NCBI GenBank assembly: GCA_001692895.1
Contig: KV748217.1
Location: 248,001-312,000 of the forward strand
Direction: 5' to 3'
DNA length: 64,000 nt
From: Cenococcum geophilum 1.58
Lineage: Eukaryota > Ascomycota > Dothideomycetes > Gloniales > Gloniaceae
A program made the translations under genes and the position numbers. Below, one piece after another: positions 1 to 11,685 of this stretch (the first letter of the stretch is position 1; the number at the start of each line of letters is the position of its first letter). A model generated the notes under the pieces. It did not search any database, was not told where the DNA came from, and saw only the letters and a program-made list of their open reading frames with translations.

Positions 1-900
1 TGCTTTATCCCATGCTAAGTCCATCGTCTTTTCCAGAGTCTTTACGTTCCCTTCCAGCTATAGCGTAAGAGAAAGACCTTTAGGAGCCTTACCTAACATC
101 ACAAACATTAAAAAGAAGCGCACAGCAGCTTTTAATATTAGTTCATCCATAAGTTTCAATTTGGGTTTACTGCCACGTTTTATTCCTTGCTATCTTCCAA
201 CTGTATATATACTATATCAAGACTTCTACGGTTTATTACTGTGTATAGGCGCTATATAAAACAACTCGGCTATAGAGTTATCTTCGGCACTAGAGATAAA
301 CTCTTCAGTAAAGGGACGGTAGCATTAGAGCCGCTTATTAGGGCGATTTAGGACTTATAACCGCTGTTAAAGCATAAGCGGGTGTAAAGGAATAGAGTCT
401 ATATAATAGATACCATGGTTAAATTCTGTATATGTAGATCTAGAGATTCTTCGTCTAAACTCTGCTGGAGTTATCAACGATACGCTCTTCCCTGGGGCAT
501 TAAGCCTCCATCTTCTTTAGAATCGCTATTCGTATCTAACTAACATTTTAGGATGCCATCCCTGGATACTCTATCGCCATATATAGCCGTCTGCTAAAGT
601 TAGCTGCATACTACCGTGCATATACTGTTTATAGTACTTTAGCCTAACTACCGTTCGCGTATACGTTTTTAGATTCTTCTCGCACTAGTAGTGCTATTTC
701 TTTTACCTTTACCTTAGTAGCAGGTATATATTAGTATTTCAAGCAGTTATATAGAGGGTAGTCTATACCTTATTCTTTTTAGAAGCTATAGTTATATTCT
801 TTTAGGATAGTAGAGGTTGGTAAACCTTCGGCATAACTAACATAGAAGAAGTTAAAGAAGTTAACAAAGATATAAAGATAAAGTATAACACTTTTAAATC
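1..900. other. Unassigned AT-rich relic sequence
   Basis: No intact gene is visible. On the minus strand roughly positions 160-1 read as a short open stretch with several Lys and Leu residues and one in-frame TAG, which suggests the end of a degraded ORF running out of the window. The base composition (many TpA steps, stops in every frame) matches the RIP-damaged transposon sequence to the right. I could not match it to any family and assign no function. Confidence 0.4.
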
Positions 901-1830
901 ATATATTTGCCAGTATAGATGCAGTTAATAAAATAGAGGAGTAAAGGGGGAGATTTTAAGGTTCTACTAGGGAGCTTAGACCTATCACCAGCCCACTTAG
1001 AGCAAATTATAGCAGATTGCCGCATATCTTGCCATTAGCTACGTAATATTAAGAATTCCTACTAACAAGCAAGCACTAGAGCTAATCTTTACAGGCAAGA
1101 GCGTTATAACCGCCTGCAAAAATATAAGAATTTAACCAATTTATATGGATATGGCTAACCTTTTCTAGCGGTTTAGTAGGTCAACACCACCCAAGCAGCA
1201 AGTACTTAACGGTTATCCTTATTCTCCTCCCTTATTAAGACGTACTCCGGAGCTCCCCTTTACACCCAGTCAGCCTATAGATACACCCAAGACGCAAAGT
1301 CAGTTTAATTGCGCTATTTCCGCCTTTTTCCACCTAGAATCTCCCTCAAAGCGTATTAGCTTAGGCGATAAGCTAATAAAGTCGTTTTATGTTCAAAACT
1401 CAAGGAGAGCCTTCACAAAGGAGCAACATAAGGCTATTCTATATATTAAGAAGCGGCGGTCGCAAAGATTAGCTATTAATTTAGCCCTAAGTATTAATAG
1501 AGTTAATATACTCAATTGCGAACAGTTAGAAGAAGCTCAGACTATAAAGGTAGAGATTATTACAAAAATAAAGCCTATTAAAGAAAAACGTGCGGCAAAT
1601 CGGAAGAGAAAGGCAGAAGAGGGGGGGTTATTACACTACTCTGCCAATACAAAATCCGCAAAAATACGTATAGCCAGCCAGCCTCTCACTCTAACGAGCC
1701 CCTCTACTACTCAATTTACCCACATATCGGACACGCCGCCTCCACCTTTAAGCCAACCAACGGCTTTCTCAACTTCTTTCTGTCTTACCTCATCTTATAG
1801 CCAGTTTACCTAGATTCCTAGGGATTAAAT
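901..1830 (+). pseudogene. Unidentified relic ORF with basic C-terminal part
   Basis: On the plus strand about 960-1820 keeps coding character across two frames. An N-terminal part (from about 965) reads as an amphipathic segment with motifs such as LSPAHLEQIIADC and NLYRQERYNRLQKYKNL. A Ser/Pro-rich linker follows, then a basic Lys/Arg/Glu-rich segment (about 1440-1620), then a Ser/Thr/Pro-rich tail ending at a TAG near 1813. In-frame stops are the TAG and TAA types RIP makes from Gln codons, and at least one frameshift is needed. It converges tail-to-tail with the Plavaka relic on its right. I do not recognise the family; a gag-like or accessory transposon protein is possible but unproven. 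Confidence 0.35.
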
Positions 1831-1849
1831 ATGCCGGATTCCCCATTAT

Positions 1850-4800
1850 GTTGGCCATTTTCATTTTCGTTCTAAGGCCTCCCATAATTTAATTAGAAGC
1901 TCAGTTTTAGATTTTTATTTCTTTATAAACTCATCTACACGTATACTGTTAATCCAAAGAAAATCGTTATCGTAGAATCAATTGTATATGTCCTAATCTG
2001 TGTACAAGTTTATCCAAAACGTTCTTCTTTTATCTAGCGAAGTTAGTATTAGTTGTATGGGTCTCTTAATATAGGAAATATTATATATTCGGTGGCCGTT
2101 TAGGTTTCGTCTATTTTGCGCTATATTTATAGGAAATCGTTCCACTTTAATCATCCCATTAAAAGGATCCACCTTGCCTCCATTACATGGACGGAATAGC
2201 TTAAGAAGTGCTCCATAGTACACTCGGTATCTACTATTCTCACCTATATAATTCAAGTCCTATACCAATACCAGCAATTCTAGATGGGCAGCCCGCGTTC
2301 CCTTCATTCCATTTATTACGTTCTTATATTCTCGTACAAGAACTTAGTCCCTTTATAGGGCAGTAGTCCGCATCCAAACTGGATTACAGCGTGCCCGTGC
2401 TTTATATAGTCGATTAAGATCATAAAAGTCTTTACCGCGTCAAATGTAGCATATTATAGAGTGATAAATACCAATAGGTAAATCTTATACCCAGGCTGCA
2501 TCTCTTTCAAGGCGCTTAATGTCTGAATCCGTTGCTTATATACCATTAACTCGCTTACAACATTCCCGCATAAACAAAGCTAGTTTTATAACAAATTCAT
2601 TAATACCTAGCCTAGTCTAAATTTCGCAGGCTCTACGCCATAAATTTAGGTTTATTCCGCACATCAAAAACATTTAATTAGTCAACTAGCAGTAATCCCA
2701 TCTATACGGCTCATCTATCAGGTTAACTATGCCTAATAATAATGCAATATATGAATCTTCCATAGTATTAGCTGCTAGTATTAGCCTTATGTTTTCCCAT
2801 AGCTCCATCTCTTACATTACTATAGTGTTTGTTAATTCCGTATTAAGATAAATTATTTACTCTTTATACCCTTCACGCTTATTTAATCTTTAATAGAAAT
2901 TCTTCTAAGGAATATATACCCTTTCGCCGTGCTCTATTATAGTTCCCATTAGGGCGCCGAATATACAAATCATCTCCGGATAGTGGGAAATTGCATAAAG
3001 TTTAGGTATGTTAAAATTGGGTAGGTTTTTATCGTCAGGTCGGTACGGTAAGAACGCCTCCTTAGTCTTATCCATTCAATATAATGCAGCTTTAAGATAT
3101 TCAATCGTATCTTTATCGTGTAATTCGTATTCGGCTAATAATATAAAGTCAACTATAGCACAAATAAACAGCATTGCCCCCTCGTGCCTATATAGCAACG
3201 GTGCCACAACTGGTACAATCTAACGAAGAAGGGACTTATACATCTTTCCAGTCCATTAGCTTAACTCTACAAAGTTATCCCATCTAATTATACCCTAAAA
3301 GGGTTTAACCTCGGCGAATTATACGGTTAGAAGACGTTCTACCCTATCCTTAGCAGATAATAGGGTTTTCACACCACTCTAATTAGTTATCAGAACCTTC
3401 CCTTTTCTTTTCTTAATATTAAGTAGTAGTGCCCGAAGCTAGCTCATTAAATGCTCCGTAACGCCTTTATATAGCTAATATAGTAAATCAGAGGCTATTA
3501 TAGCGTGTATATCCGCTATATAATGGGACCAGGCAAAATTTTAAATTGGCCTAATATACTTAGGGTCGCTGCGATCTAGCTATAAGTTTTACTATCGTTT
3601 AAGTTGCTTAATAGTCGATTTGTGCGTCCGTTGCGGCCATTTGCCGGACATAGTGCTCAGTAGGTTACCTCGTTCATAAGGCGGTACATAACACATTATA
3701 CAGTATTGCCCTAATTTTACTCCTATTAACACAACCTGCTCCTTATAGTCTGCCATAAACCTAGTAAGTATAGGGTAGCATTGCCGGATAAACCCATCCG
3801 CGCATCGCATTGGCATGCCGCGCCTAGCAGCGCGTTTAAGGGCTAGTTTTTATATTAACTCAAGTACCTACACACTGCTAAGGTAAATACTTACGTTTAA
3901 ATATAATGCTTATTACTTAATAGTATACATCCAGCTTGTTTATCCGGTTACTTAGTAAGTCCATAGGTATATAACCTAGAAGAAGTATTACTAGCCTACT
4001 AGCCGTACATCGAGTCTTTAACAGGATATTAAGTATCGTAATATAAACCAGATGCGCCTTTTTGTCTCCGGATAGTGTAGTTAGCTTAATTTAGTCGCTA
4101 CTAGGTATCACCATAATAGCCATTACACCATCAGGTAATTGATCTTAGATCTCCCACCAACGGTCGGCCGTGTATGCCTCGTTATACACTCTATTACCTT
4201 TTACGTTAAACTAATAAATAGAAGAATAAACCATATCATCTTTAAATGGGAAATGACCGATTAGGAAGGCCACCACGCTAAGTATATCACGGTGGTATAT
4301 CTTTAGGTTTTTGCCGTATATATTAAGTTCTATAATTCGCCAGCTCTCATCGCTCACACCTTTAGAAATAGAATGTAGTTTTGTCTTGACTTCTTTTACA
4401 TTTCGGCATAATATATATCCGTCCCTTATATTTTCAATACAGGGGTCTCGTAGCCACGCGTCTATTTCTTTTGCTGACGTGCCATTACGTACCCACCAGG
4501 CAACTTGCGCCCATTCTGCAGAGCTTATAAAAGGGTAGAATATATTATTGCCTTTATTCATTCTATCTGCTGGCTAGCTAGGCCTCAGCGGGTAGTCACA
4601 ATCCGTGGTAGACTGCTAATTAGAGTTCCCCTCCGGGTGGCTAAGTAGGGTTCCTATATAGCGGCCAGTCACTTTATAATAAGTTTGGGTATAATAAATA
4701 TTTAAGGTAGAGAGGCTTATTACCGCGTAACTATACGTTTCGGTACTAGTTAGTTGTTCTGCCGGTGCTATATTACTTAGCTCCTCTACCAATATCAAGC

Positions 4801-5056
4801 CGGTATTTCCTGTAATGGTTAGTAAAGTATCGTTAACAGCAGTGTTAGTTGCTATAAGGTCATGTACCTATTATTCCACGGTAAATTCATCATCTTTATA
4901 TATATCCACTCAAGCCTAAATTATAGGATGGACATCATCCTGTTAGTTAAGATAGTCTATACCCGCAGCTTTACAGTACAGCTTATATCACGCCAATCCA
5001 CCCACAGTAAAAATCGTGCGCTTGCATTTGGGGCACTGGCGATTTATCAAGCCCAT
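1850..5056 (-). pseudogene. Plavaka-type (KDZ superfamily) transposase, RIP-degraded
   Basis: Read right to left, this is a cut-and-paste DNA transposase of the Plavaka group (Kyakuja-Dileera-Zisupton superfamily). An ATG at 5056 opens a zinc-finger-like start (QCPKCKRTIFTVGGL) with the expected His changed to Tyr. Around 4561-4211 comes the family segment NIFYPFISSAEWAQVAWWV. At 4205-3960 are TADRWWE, LPDG and the signature SGDKKAHLVYITILN. Around 3816-3592 is MRCADGFIRQCYPILTRFMADY with a Cys-x2-Cys-like pair (CIMCY). The C-terminal segment (2256-1900) has FPINI, RNLNGHRIYNISY and TSLDKRRTFW. Stops lie at Gln and Trp positions and frames change several times. The family call rests on remembered family motifs; it is a clear relic with no function left. 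Terminal inverted repeats were not located. Confidence 0.8.
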
Positions 5057-6380
5057 TATAATAGCAACAAATGCGGCTCCTTACGTTGTTATTAAGATTC
5101 AACAGGTAGGTTTATGCCCAAAAAGGGCAGTGCATTACATAACTAATCCAATAGCCGTAATCTACGGCAATCTGCTAGCTATCCTAATAACTATAACGGC
5201 TTACTCCTTTTAAATTATAAGTTAAATACACTAAGTAGCATATTATCCTAAGCGCTAATAATATATAAAGCAGTATTATATCCTACAATACTTATTACAA
5301 TCAATTTACAACCGCCAAACATTTATAAACCTTCAATCCCGCGTCCCTCGCCAACACCATACGCACCTAGCATAGCAACAACACAATTAAATAGTGTGCA
5401 TACTATGGAGAAGGCATAGTATAAGTCTACCGGTAAAACTCCCAGAAAGGATAAGCAGATTATATCCGGGTTTAGTATCAGCAGCGCTCGTTTATACGAG
5501 ATCAAAGGGGCAGTTAAGGACATTGTAAATAAAAGCAATATAATATCCATACGCTTCCGAGACCAAATAAATTACGCTATTCAAAGTAAGATTATAGCCA
5601 AAATCGTTAATTAAATCCCAGAGTCCAATAATGCTCCAATTAGGTGGACTAAGGAAGTGGCCTAATATCTCCTTACTCGCACGCAGTCAAATATGCGCAA
5701 GAAAGCTGGCCGGGCTAGTGCTAAATTAGGACTTCGGTATAAAGCTATAAATTCTACCATAGGGTACCCTTATGCAGAGCTTTAGGACGTATATTAATTT
5801 CTTTTACCTAAATATGTTGACAAATATAACGTTCGGGGTCTTGTAATCTATATATACTGAGATTTAAAGAACATACCACGGTCTACAATTTATATGGACT
5901 TGGGTGCTAGTCTACTTTGAACTAACTTGGCGAAAGGGTGGACGAGTCTTCTAGATTTCCCCAAATTTCTTAATATTGCCTAGGACGCTGGAGTTAACCT
6001 AGAGACGGAGGAGTTATGGGCAGATACACTAATAATTATACCAGTTCGGAATGTGGGACTTTTAAAGTATGCAATATAACAAACGCTTAAAGCCTCTAAG
6101 GATACAATTATTTTCGTGGTTGCGAATATACGCGGTATATAGTATTAGTCCTTATAGCTTTAAATCTAATACTATTTAGAGTCTTAATTATTCACTAAGA
6201 GCCCTACTTAAAAGGGTATATTAAAGCAGTCTCAATTAAGCTAAAACATTAATCCTAGACAGGCAAAACGTCCTAGGCATATTAACCCTTATTCTTAGGT
6301 TGCATATTCTAATATACTTCTAGCTCCGCCCATTATACTGGTTTTGTAAAGAATATTTTCTATAACTAGAGGAAGCGCAT
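5057..6380 (+). pseudogene. Unidentified relic ORF region upstream of the first SNF2 unit
   Basis: Plus-strand sequence from about 5404 keeps a discernible coding track interrupted by TAG/TAA at Gln-like positions. It starts with a basic stretch (STGKTPRKDKQ), followed by RLYEIKGAVKDIV, then TRTQSNMRKKAGRASAKLG, and around 5990-6115 an acidic-then-hydrophobic stretch (ETEELWADTLIIIPVRNVG). It fades out near 6250. I see no diagnostic transposase, reverse transcriptase or helicase motif. Its damage resembles that of its neighbours, so it was probably also repetitive, but whether it belonged to the SNF2 unit on its right is unknown: the second unit has no obvious counterpart upstream. Confidence 0.35.
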
Positions 6381-6774
6381 TTAGCGGCAATCTGCCATGG
6401 CAAATTGCCCTTTAACTCGCGCGCATTACATTCCGTTAGTAAGAGCATTTGCCTTAGGCTTATCCACTTTACTTCACTCTTTACCTCTACTACCTCAACT
6501 AACTCTCGCACGGCGCCTCTACGCGATATCAATCAGTCAATCAATTAGTTTAACCACCAATTGCTGCTTTAAGCTGCGACTCACTCCCTAAAACTACGGC
6601 AATCTGCCTAGTAGATTAACTCTTATAATTAGTTTATCTCACCCACCTACTTTAGACTCGCACCTTTACCAATCACTAATTAGATTCTTCCACTTTTATA
6701 TAGCAACGCTCCACTCCTTCTTTATTCCGTCTTAGTATCTTTACGCATTATAATAAAGGACTTAGATATCACGA

Positions 6775-9700
6775 AGGGATAGGATATTAATACTCGTCGC
6801 CTTAAGGAAATTAAGAGATACAATCTTAGATAACATATAAAAGGCCGGGCTTAAAAAACCCATATTTTATACTGCTAAAGATAAAGTGCCGTACAATTAG
6901 TTTATTTGGAAGATTCTTAGCGACTTAACTAAGAAGGAACGTGCTTTAAACAGCTAGTCTAGATAGGCTATTATTCCTTTTATGTTATCCTAGAGGACCA
7001 ATGCTACTAAACGGCAAAACAATATAAAGTTGGAAGTTAAACCCAATTCAAACCCATAATAACGCTGGCACGTATATTTACTTCTAAGCCAATCTCCAAA
7101 TTACACGATTTTACATCACTAAATAAGCCGTTCTCACTCAAAAATATGACCTTCTAGTTTTGAAGAATAAACCCAATCACCTAAAGCACTATAGAGCTTT
7201 ATATAGTCTATAAATTTTAAAAGGCAACACAGAAACTCCAACAGTTAAAGAAATTAGTTTCTCGCTATTTTAAGAGGTCTTAGTATTAGTAGGTTTCATC
7301 TCAAACAAGAATGAAATTACCTAGCTTAACGTGGTTACTAATAAGGAGGTTTATATTACCTAGCAAGGGCCATTATAAGCCTTATTTCAGTGGTATATGC
7401 TATACAACAGGAGCAGAGTAGAATTTCTACTTAAGAGTACGGATTGTAAGTCCCTTTAACAACATCTAGCTATCTATATGCTAATAATTGCAGCCGAGCA
7501 TTTAATTGTAAAAGTACTATACTAATCACTAAATAAGTAGGGCATAAACCCTCCCAGAATTGCCAATACTCTAACCCACAGTATTCGCGCGCTAAGGCCG
7601 CACTTAAGAAACGGCAGAAGATCACGCCTAAGCCAATCCGCAAGCACTTAGATATTAAGTTTATTAATAAAGACAGCAAGAATAAAAGCGATGCTTTATC
7701 CATTTTATTAACACGCAGCGGTATTCCAAGTTTATTAAGTCCAAAGAAATGTAATCACAAAAGGGAGTAACCTACTAGAGGCATCCACGGGCAAACTACG
7801 GCAAACTGCGGCAAGCTGCTAGGAACAGCCGCAATAATCCAGTTATCCAGCCTATAGACAATCCCAACAATATAGAGTACGGCAAGGACAATCGCGATAC
7901 TCCCTAGAGCAAAACTGCTTTGTATCCCTAATCAGCTCAGACTCCATATAATAATTTAACACTATACCCGTAAAAGCTTTCCTTAGTAAAATTATAGAAA
8001 CTAATACGATCTAAGATACCTTAGGTAAAAATGCGCCTAAGGATAATATAACCCAAGCTAAGGAGATATAGGCTACAATGCCTATTGCGTAAAGGTATAA
8101 GTATATAGTCATGNAGAGTATATCTTAAATTAGACTAACATTAGCTCTTTTTAGATTTTAAGAGGCCGCCATAGCCAAAGCAAGAGGCAAGGTTTAACGA
8201 ATGGAGCAATAAATATACGAACGTTTGGCTAAGCTATGCAGAGTTCCTAAAAAGGCCGTCTTAGCGAAGAACCCGGTCCCCGTTCCTAGTAAATGGGGTC
8301 TAAATCCGAAGTTCAAATTATTCCCATACTAGCTACATAGCGCATTTAAGATATTCTACCAAGAGCGCACGCAACTAAACGGTGGGGTTTTTACTAATAG
8401 TGTAGGAACCGGAAAAATCGTAACCGCGTACTTAACTATTATCCTTAGTTACCATTATGCTATAAACCTAGATGAAGCGGCTGCTAATTAAGCGGCTAGG
8501 AATGCGAATCAGCATCTACAGAAGGACAACTAGGCTAAAGACGCCGAGTGTCCTAGCCAGGACAAGATGCCTTTTCCATACTTATATATAAATTAAAACG
8601 CTATATCTATAATGCGAAGACAGCATAATGCAAATCTAGTCATTATAATTCCAAGTATAATTACCAGCTAGAGAGACAATTACATCTTATTATTTAAGGA
8701 CTCTATACTTATAATAAAAGAGCAGACGCTACTACGGTTTGCAATGTGCTACAAGATAGAAGGTATATCTAAAGGAATGGCGCGACTAAACCTTTAGGAA
8801 TGGCTTTAAATGGGGACTTTAGGGGACTAGTTAGATTACGATGCGATAAATAATAGTCAGACTCTTATAGGTAAAAAGAAAACGCCCTACTTATGGTTCT
8901 CTAACGGTCCTCTATAGAAGTATATAGACTGTCGCAACTACGCTCTTTAGCAAAATCTTATGGGATAAGTTTTATAATGAAAAAAATTAAGAAACTTATA
9001 TCAACCAATTCCTTCATTCTTAAAAAAAAATGTGGTACCGCTATACCTAAGATTCTTTACCTAGGCCATTTCTAGCACAGTAATAGAGAATAGTGTTATA
9101 GACATATGCTGGTTTATTATAAGCGCCCTTAAAGATGCAGATTGGGCAACCGCTTAAGTTAACCTAGTATTTTTAGAAAATACACGTCCGCGGAAGTCAA
9201 TAAAATAGCTAAACTATAGACCCAATTTTTAAAGCAGGGAAGGAGCAACCCTAAAAGTGCCTTATAGTCTGCGACATATAAAAAATCAGTCAAGGTCAGT
9301 GGCCTAATTCTTGTAAATTTTCTCATTCGCCGTAACCGGGATACTATTGACTTTAATGACCGAAAACTGAAAGCTGTCCCAGGCTAGCTCTAAATTTAAC
9401 ACGTAAAGTGTAATTATAAAACTAAAGAACTTAAATTCCTATACAGCATAGAAGGTGCAATAGTGTTAGAAATAGAAGAGGCATTTTAGCAGAAAATAGT
9501 CGAATGGAAAGAAGATGGTTCTCCTACTAGGAAAAAACTAGTACGAATGGCCAGCAGCTCCTTAAGCAGCTACTTTACGTGCTATAATCCAGTGACAACA
9601 CCCGGGTTACTTTTATAGAAGGATAGATTTAATAAGGATCTTCCGGACAACAAAAAAAATAAACGTCCAGTCTAATACTACACTAACGCAGTTAAAAATC

Positions 9701-10200
9701 CCATTAAAAGTATCTTAGATTAGAATAAGGAGGAAATTCTTTACAACGACGCGAAGTTTAAGACGCTTTTAGCTATCTATAAAGAAATTACAGCAGCACC
9801 ATATATCAAAGGCTATTATAGCAAATTTTTTATTTATTAGGGCGGTATATATACCAGTAAGTAGCAAAACACTCTATCTTTTTACCTCTTAATAGCAGCA
9901 CGCTTAACTAGAACTCTAAGCTAACACTTATTTTAGGCCTTGGTTGCTAAATATAGTAAGGATGCCGTTGTATGCCTCCCCAGAGGAACACTACCAAAGT
10001 AAAAAGACCATATAATCTATAACTCGTAAAAGCAGCCAAACGGACTATAAATTCTCTTATTATTTCTAAAGGCTATTGCGGAGGGTGTTACTATTAACGG
10101 CTTCCCGTATCGAAAGTGGAATTCTAGATAAGCTTAAGTTTAAGAAGAATGTAGACACGAATAAGCCCAGAAATTTAAAGAAGCAGCTAATNNAAATGTT
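6775..10200 (+). pseudogene. SNF2-like helicase relic, copy 1
   Basis: This is the more decayed copy of the helicase relic at 14086-17831. The position of the copy-2 ATG reads ACG here, so the start codon is lost. The Walker A segment near 8383-8418 reads GVFTNSVGTGKIVTA, with the catalytic-site Thr changed to Ile. A ~170-bp deletion near 8910-8965 removes sequence just before the DEAH-like box, which survives as WDKF near 8969. Downstream segments (DNKEE-like, LAIYKE, the motif V/VI region near 10070) are recognisable only by alignment with copy 2. In-frame TAG/TAA codons are frequent. SNF2 proteins are ATP-dependent DNA translocases that remodel chromatin or act in repair; this copy cannot encode one. 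Confidence 0.65.
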
Positions 10201-10254
10201 ATAGATTATAGTAGCGATNTNTTTTTAATCCTTTTAGCGCGGAATTNGGCAATA

Positions 10255-11290
10255 TACTAGGTAGTTTGCCGTAAATTCTTCTCTAGTAGAAGAAGTATAA
10301 CAGACTATTATTTTTAGAATTAGGTAATATAGTAGGCAGTATTCCGCAGTCTTACGGTTAGTAAAAGGCAAATACTAGATTGTTTTTTTTATAGAATTAA
10401 GCAATATACTTAGCGATGTGCAGCAGTCTTACGGCTAATGGAAGGCATATACTAAGTTGTTTTTTGTGGAACTGGGCGATATATCGGCAATATACCACAA
10501 TTCTTTCATTAATAAGAGAAGGTACTATCTTGCTATTTAAGGAACCGGGCAATACGCGGGTAATATATCGCAGTGCTCCGTTAATAAAAGAAGCCGCTAG
10601 CTTATAACGCGGGAACCGGGCAATATGCGAGCCAATATTCGGAATACTCTACTCGTAAGAGGAGCCTACTAGCTTGCGATGCAGGAACCGGGCAACGCAC
10701 GATCAGGTATATCGCAGTGCTCTATTAATAAGCAGCGCCTACTAGTTTGCTATTTAAGGACCCAAGTAATGCGCCAGGCTATATATCGTGGTGCTTTGTT
10801 AATGTGGCAAGTCTACTAGCTTGCGGCGCAGGAGCCGGGCAATATACGAGCTAATATGTCGGAATACTCTACTAATAGGCGACACCTGCTAGCTTGCAAT
10901 TCAAAGAATTGGGCAATGTGCCTAGCAATATGCGGCAACTTCGTGCTTAGTAATGGAAGTCTACTAGCTTGCCGCTTAAGGAACTGGGCAGTGTGCCAGG
11001 CAATATGCGGCAATTTCGCGCTTAGTAATGGAAGTCTACTAGCTTACCGCTTAAGGAACTGGGCGGTGTGCTAGGCAATGTGCGGCAATTTCGCGCTCAG
11101 TGATAGAAGTCTGCTGGCTTGCCGCTTAAGGAACTGGGCAATGTGCCAGGCAATGTACGACAATTTCTCGCTTAGTAATAGAAGTCTGCTAGCTTGCCGC
11201 TTAAGAAACTAGGCGTGTGCTAGGCAATGTGCGGCAATTTCGCGCTCAGTAATTGAAGTCTGCTAGTTTGCTCTTTAAGGCAGTAATCTT
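10255..11290 (+). repeat. ~75-bp tandem repeat array, copy 1
   Basis: About 14 head-to-tail degenerate units of roughly 70-76 bp lie directly downstream of the helicase relic. The recurring anchor GGAACTGGGC occurs at about 10981, 11055, 11131 and (decayed) 11205, giving spacings of 74-76 bp. Each unit has the order: anchor, GGCAATRTGC-type near-palindrome, GCAATTTCGCGC, TAATGGAAGTCT, AGCTTGCCGCTTAAG. Units vary mostly by CA/TA and TG/TA exchanges, as expected from RIP. The same array follows copy 2. No unique spacers separate the units, so it is not CRISPR-like. Function unknown. Confidence 0.85.
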
Positions 11291-11517
11291 ATTGGATTGG
11301 AGCTCCTAGCTAGAGTCACAATTGATATGGACTTTAGATCTAACCATTTGATTAGTGGAGCGGAGTGAATATGAAGTTAATATAGCTCTTAGAGCTCTAG
11401 ATCTATACCTAATTTAAAATGCGGCTAAGGAAGAATAGATTACTAGTAACTCCGTGCTCAATACAAGGCCAATTAGTAACTCCCGGAGCTCTGCTACTAA
11501 CTCAGTGTCTGTTAAGG
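11291..11517. other. Spacer with palindromic AGAGCTCT-type motifs
   Basis: This spacer is less AT-biased than its surroundings and follows the end of the tandem array. It contains several copies of GAGCTC-centred words (about 11300, 11391 and 11487). A short open frame begins at 11419 and runs through the 84-bp duplication to 11706, but its sequence is dominated by that duplication and shows no protein-family feature. I regard it as non-coding. Confidence 0.4.
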
Positions 11518-11685
11518 GGCGTATTAGCTATGGAATCTAGAACACCCACTCATTCTGCTACTGTTCTCTTCATACTAGTACACAGCTTATTCCAGATACA
11601 TGGCGTATTAGCTATGGAATCTAGAACACCCACTCATTCTGCTACTGTTCTCTTCATACTAGTACACAGCTTATTCCAGATACAT
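11518..11685 (+). repeat. Perfect 84-bp tandem duplication
   Basis: Two exactly identical 84-bp units stand head to tail (11518-11601 and 11602-11685). Each starts GGCGTATTAGCTATGG and ends CCAGATACAT. Perfect identity amid heavily mutated repeats means the duplication is younger than the RIP episodes or was too short to be recognised by RIP. Confidence 0.95.

Larger units (their letters stand above)
6450..11290 (+). mobile_element. SNF2-helicase/tandem-array repeat unit, copy 1
   Basis: This ~4.8-kb segment recurs at 13768-18740 in the same orientation. Shared blocks run from a common leader (about 6478 here, 13794 there) through the helicase relic to the 75-bp array. The offset between copies is about 7310 bp up to the Walker A region and about 7480 bp after it, so copy 1 lacks about 170 bp near 8910-8965. 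I found no terminal inverted repeat, LTR or target duplication, so mobility is inferred only from duplication and RIP damage. A segmental duplication is the alternative. The five ambiguous-base sites near 8114 and 10192-10247 suggest assembly uncertainty here. Confidence 0.55.

Noticed and set aside
10255-11290. Possible CRISPR-like array
   Set aside because: The ~75-bp units are contiguous without unique spacers, and the sequence is fungal; it is a minisatellite-type array.
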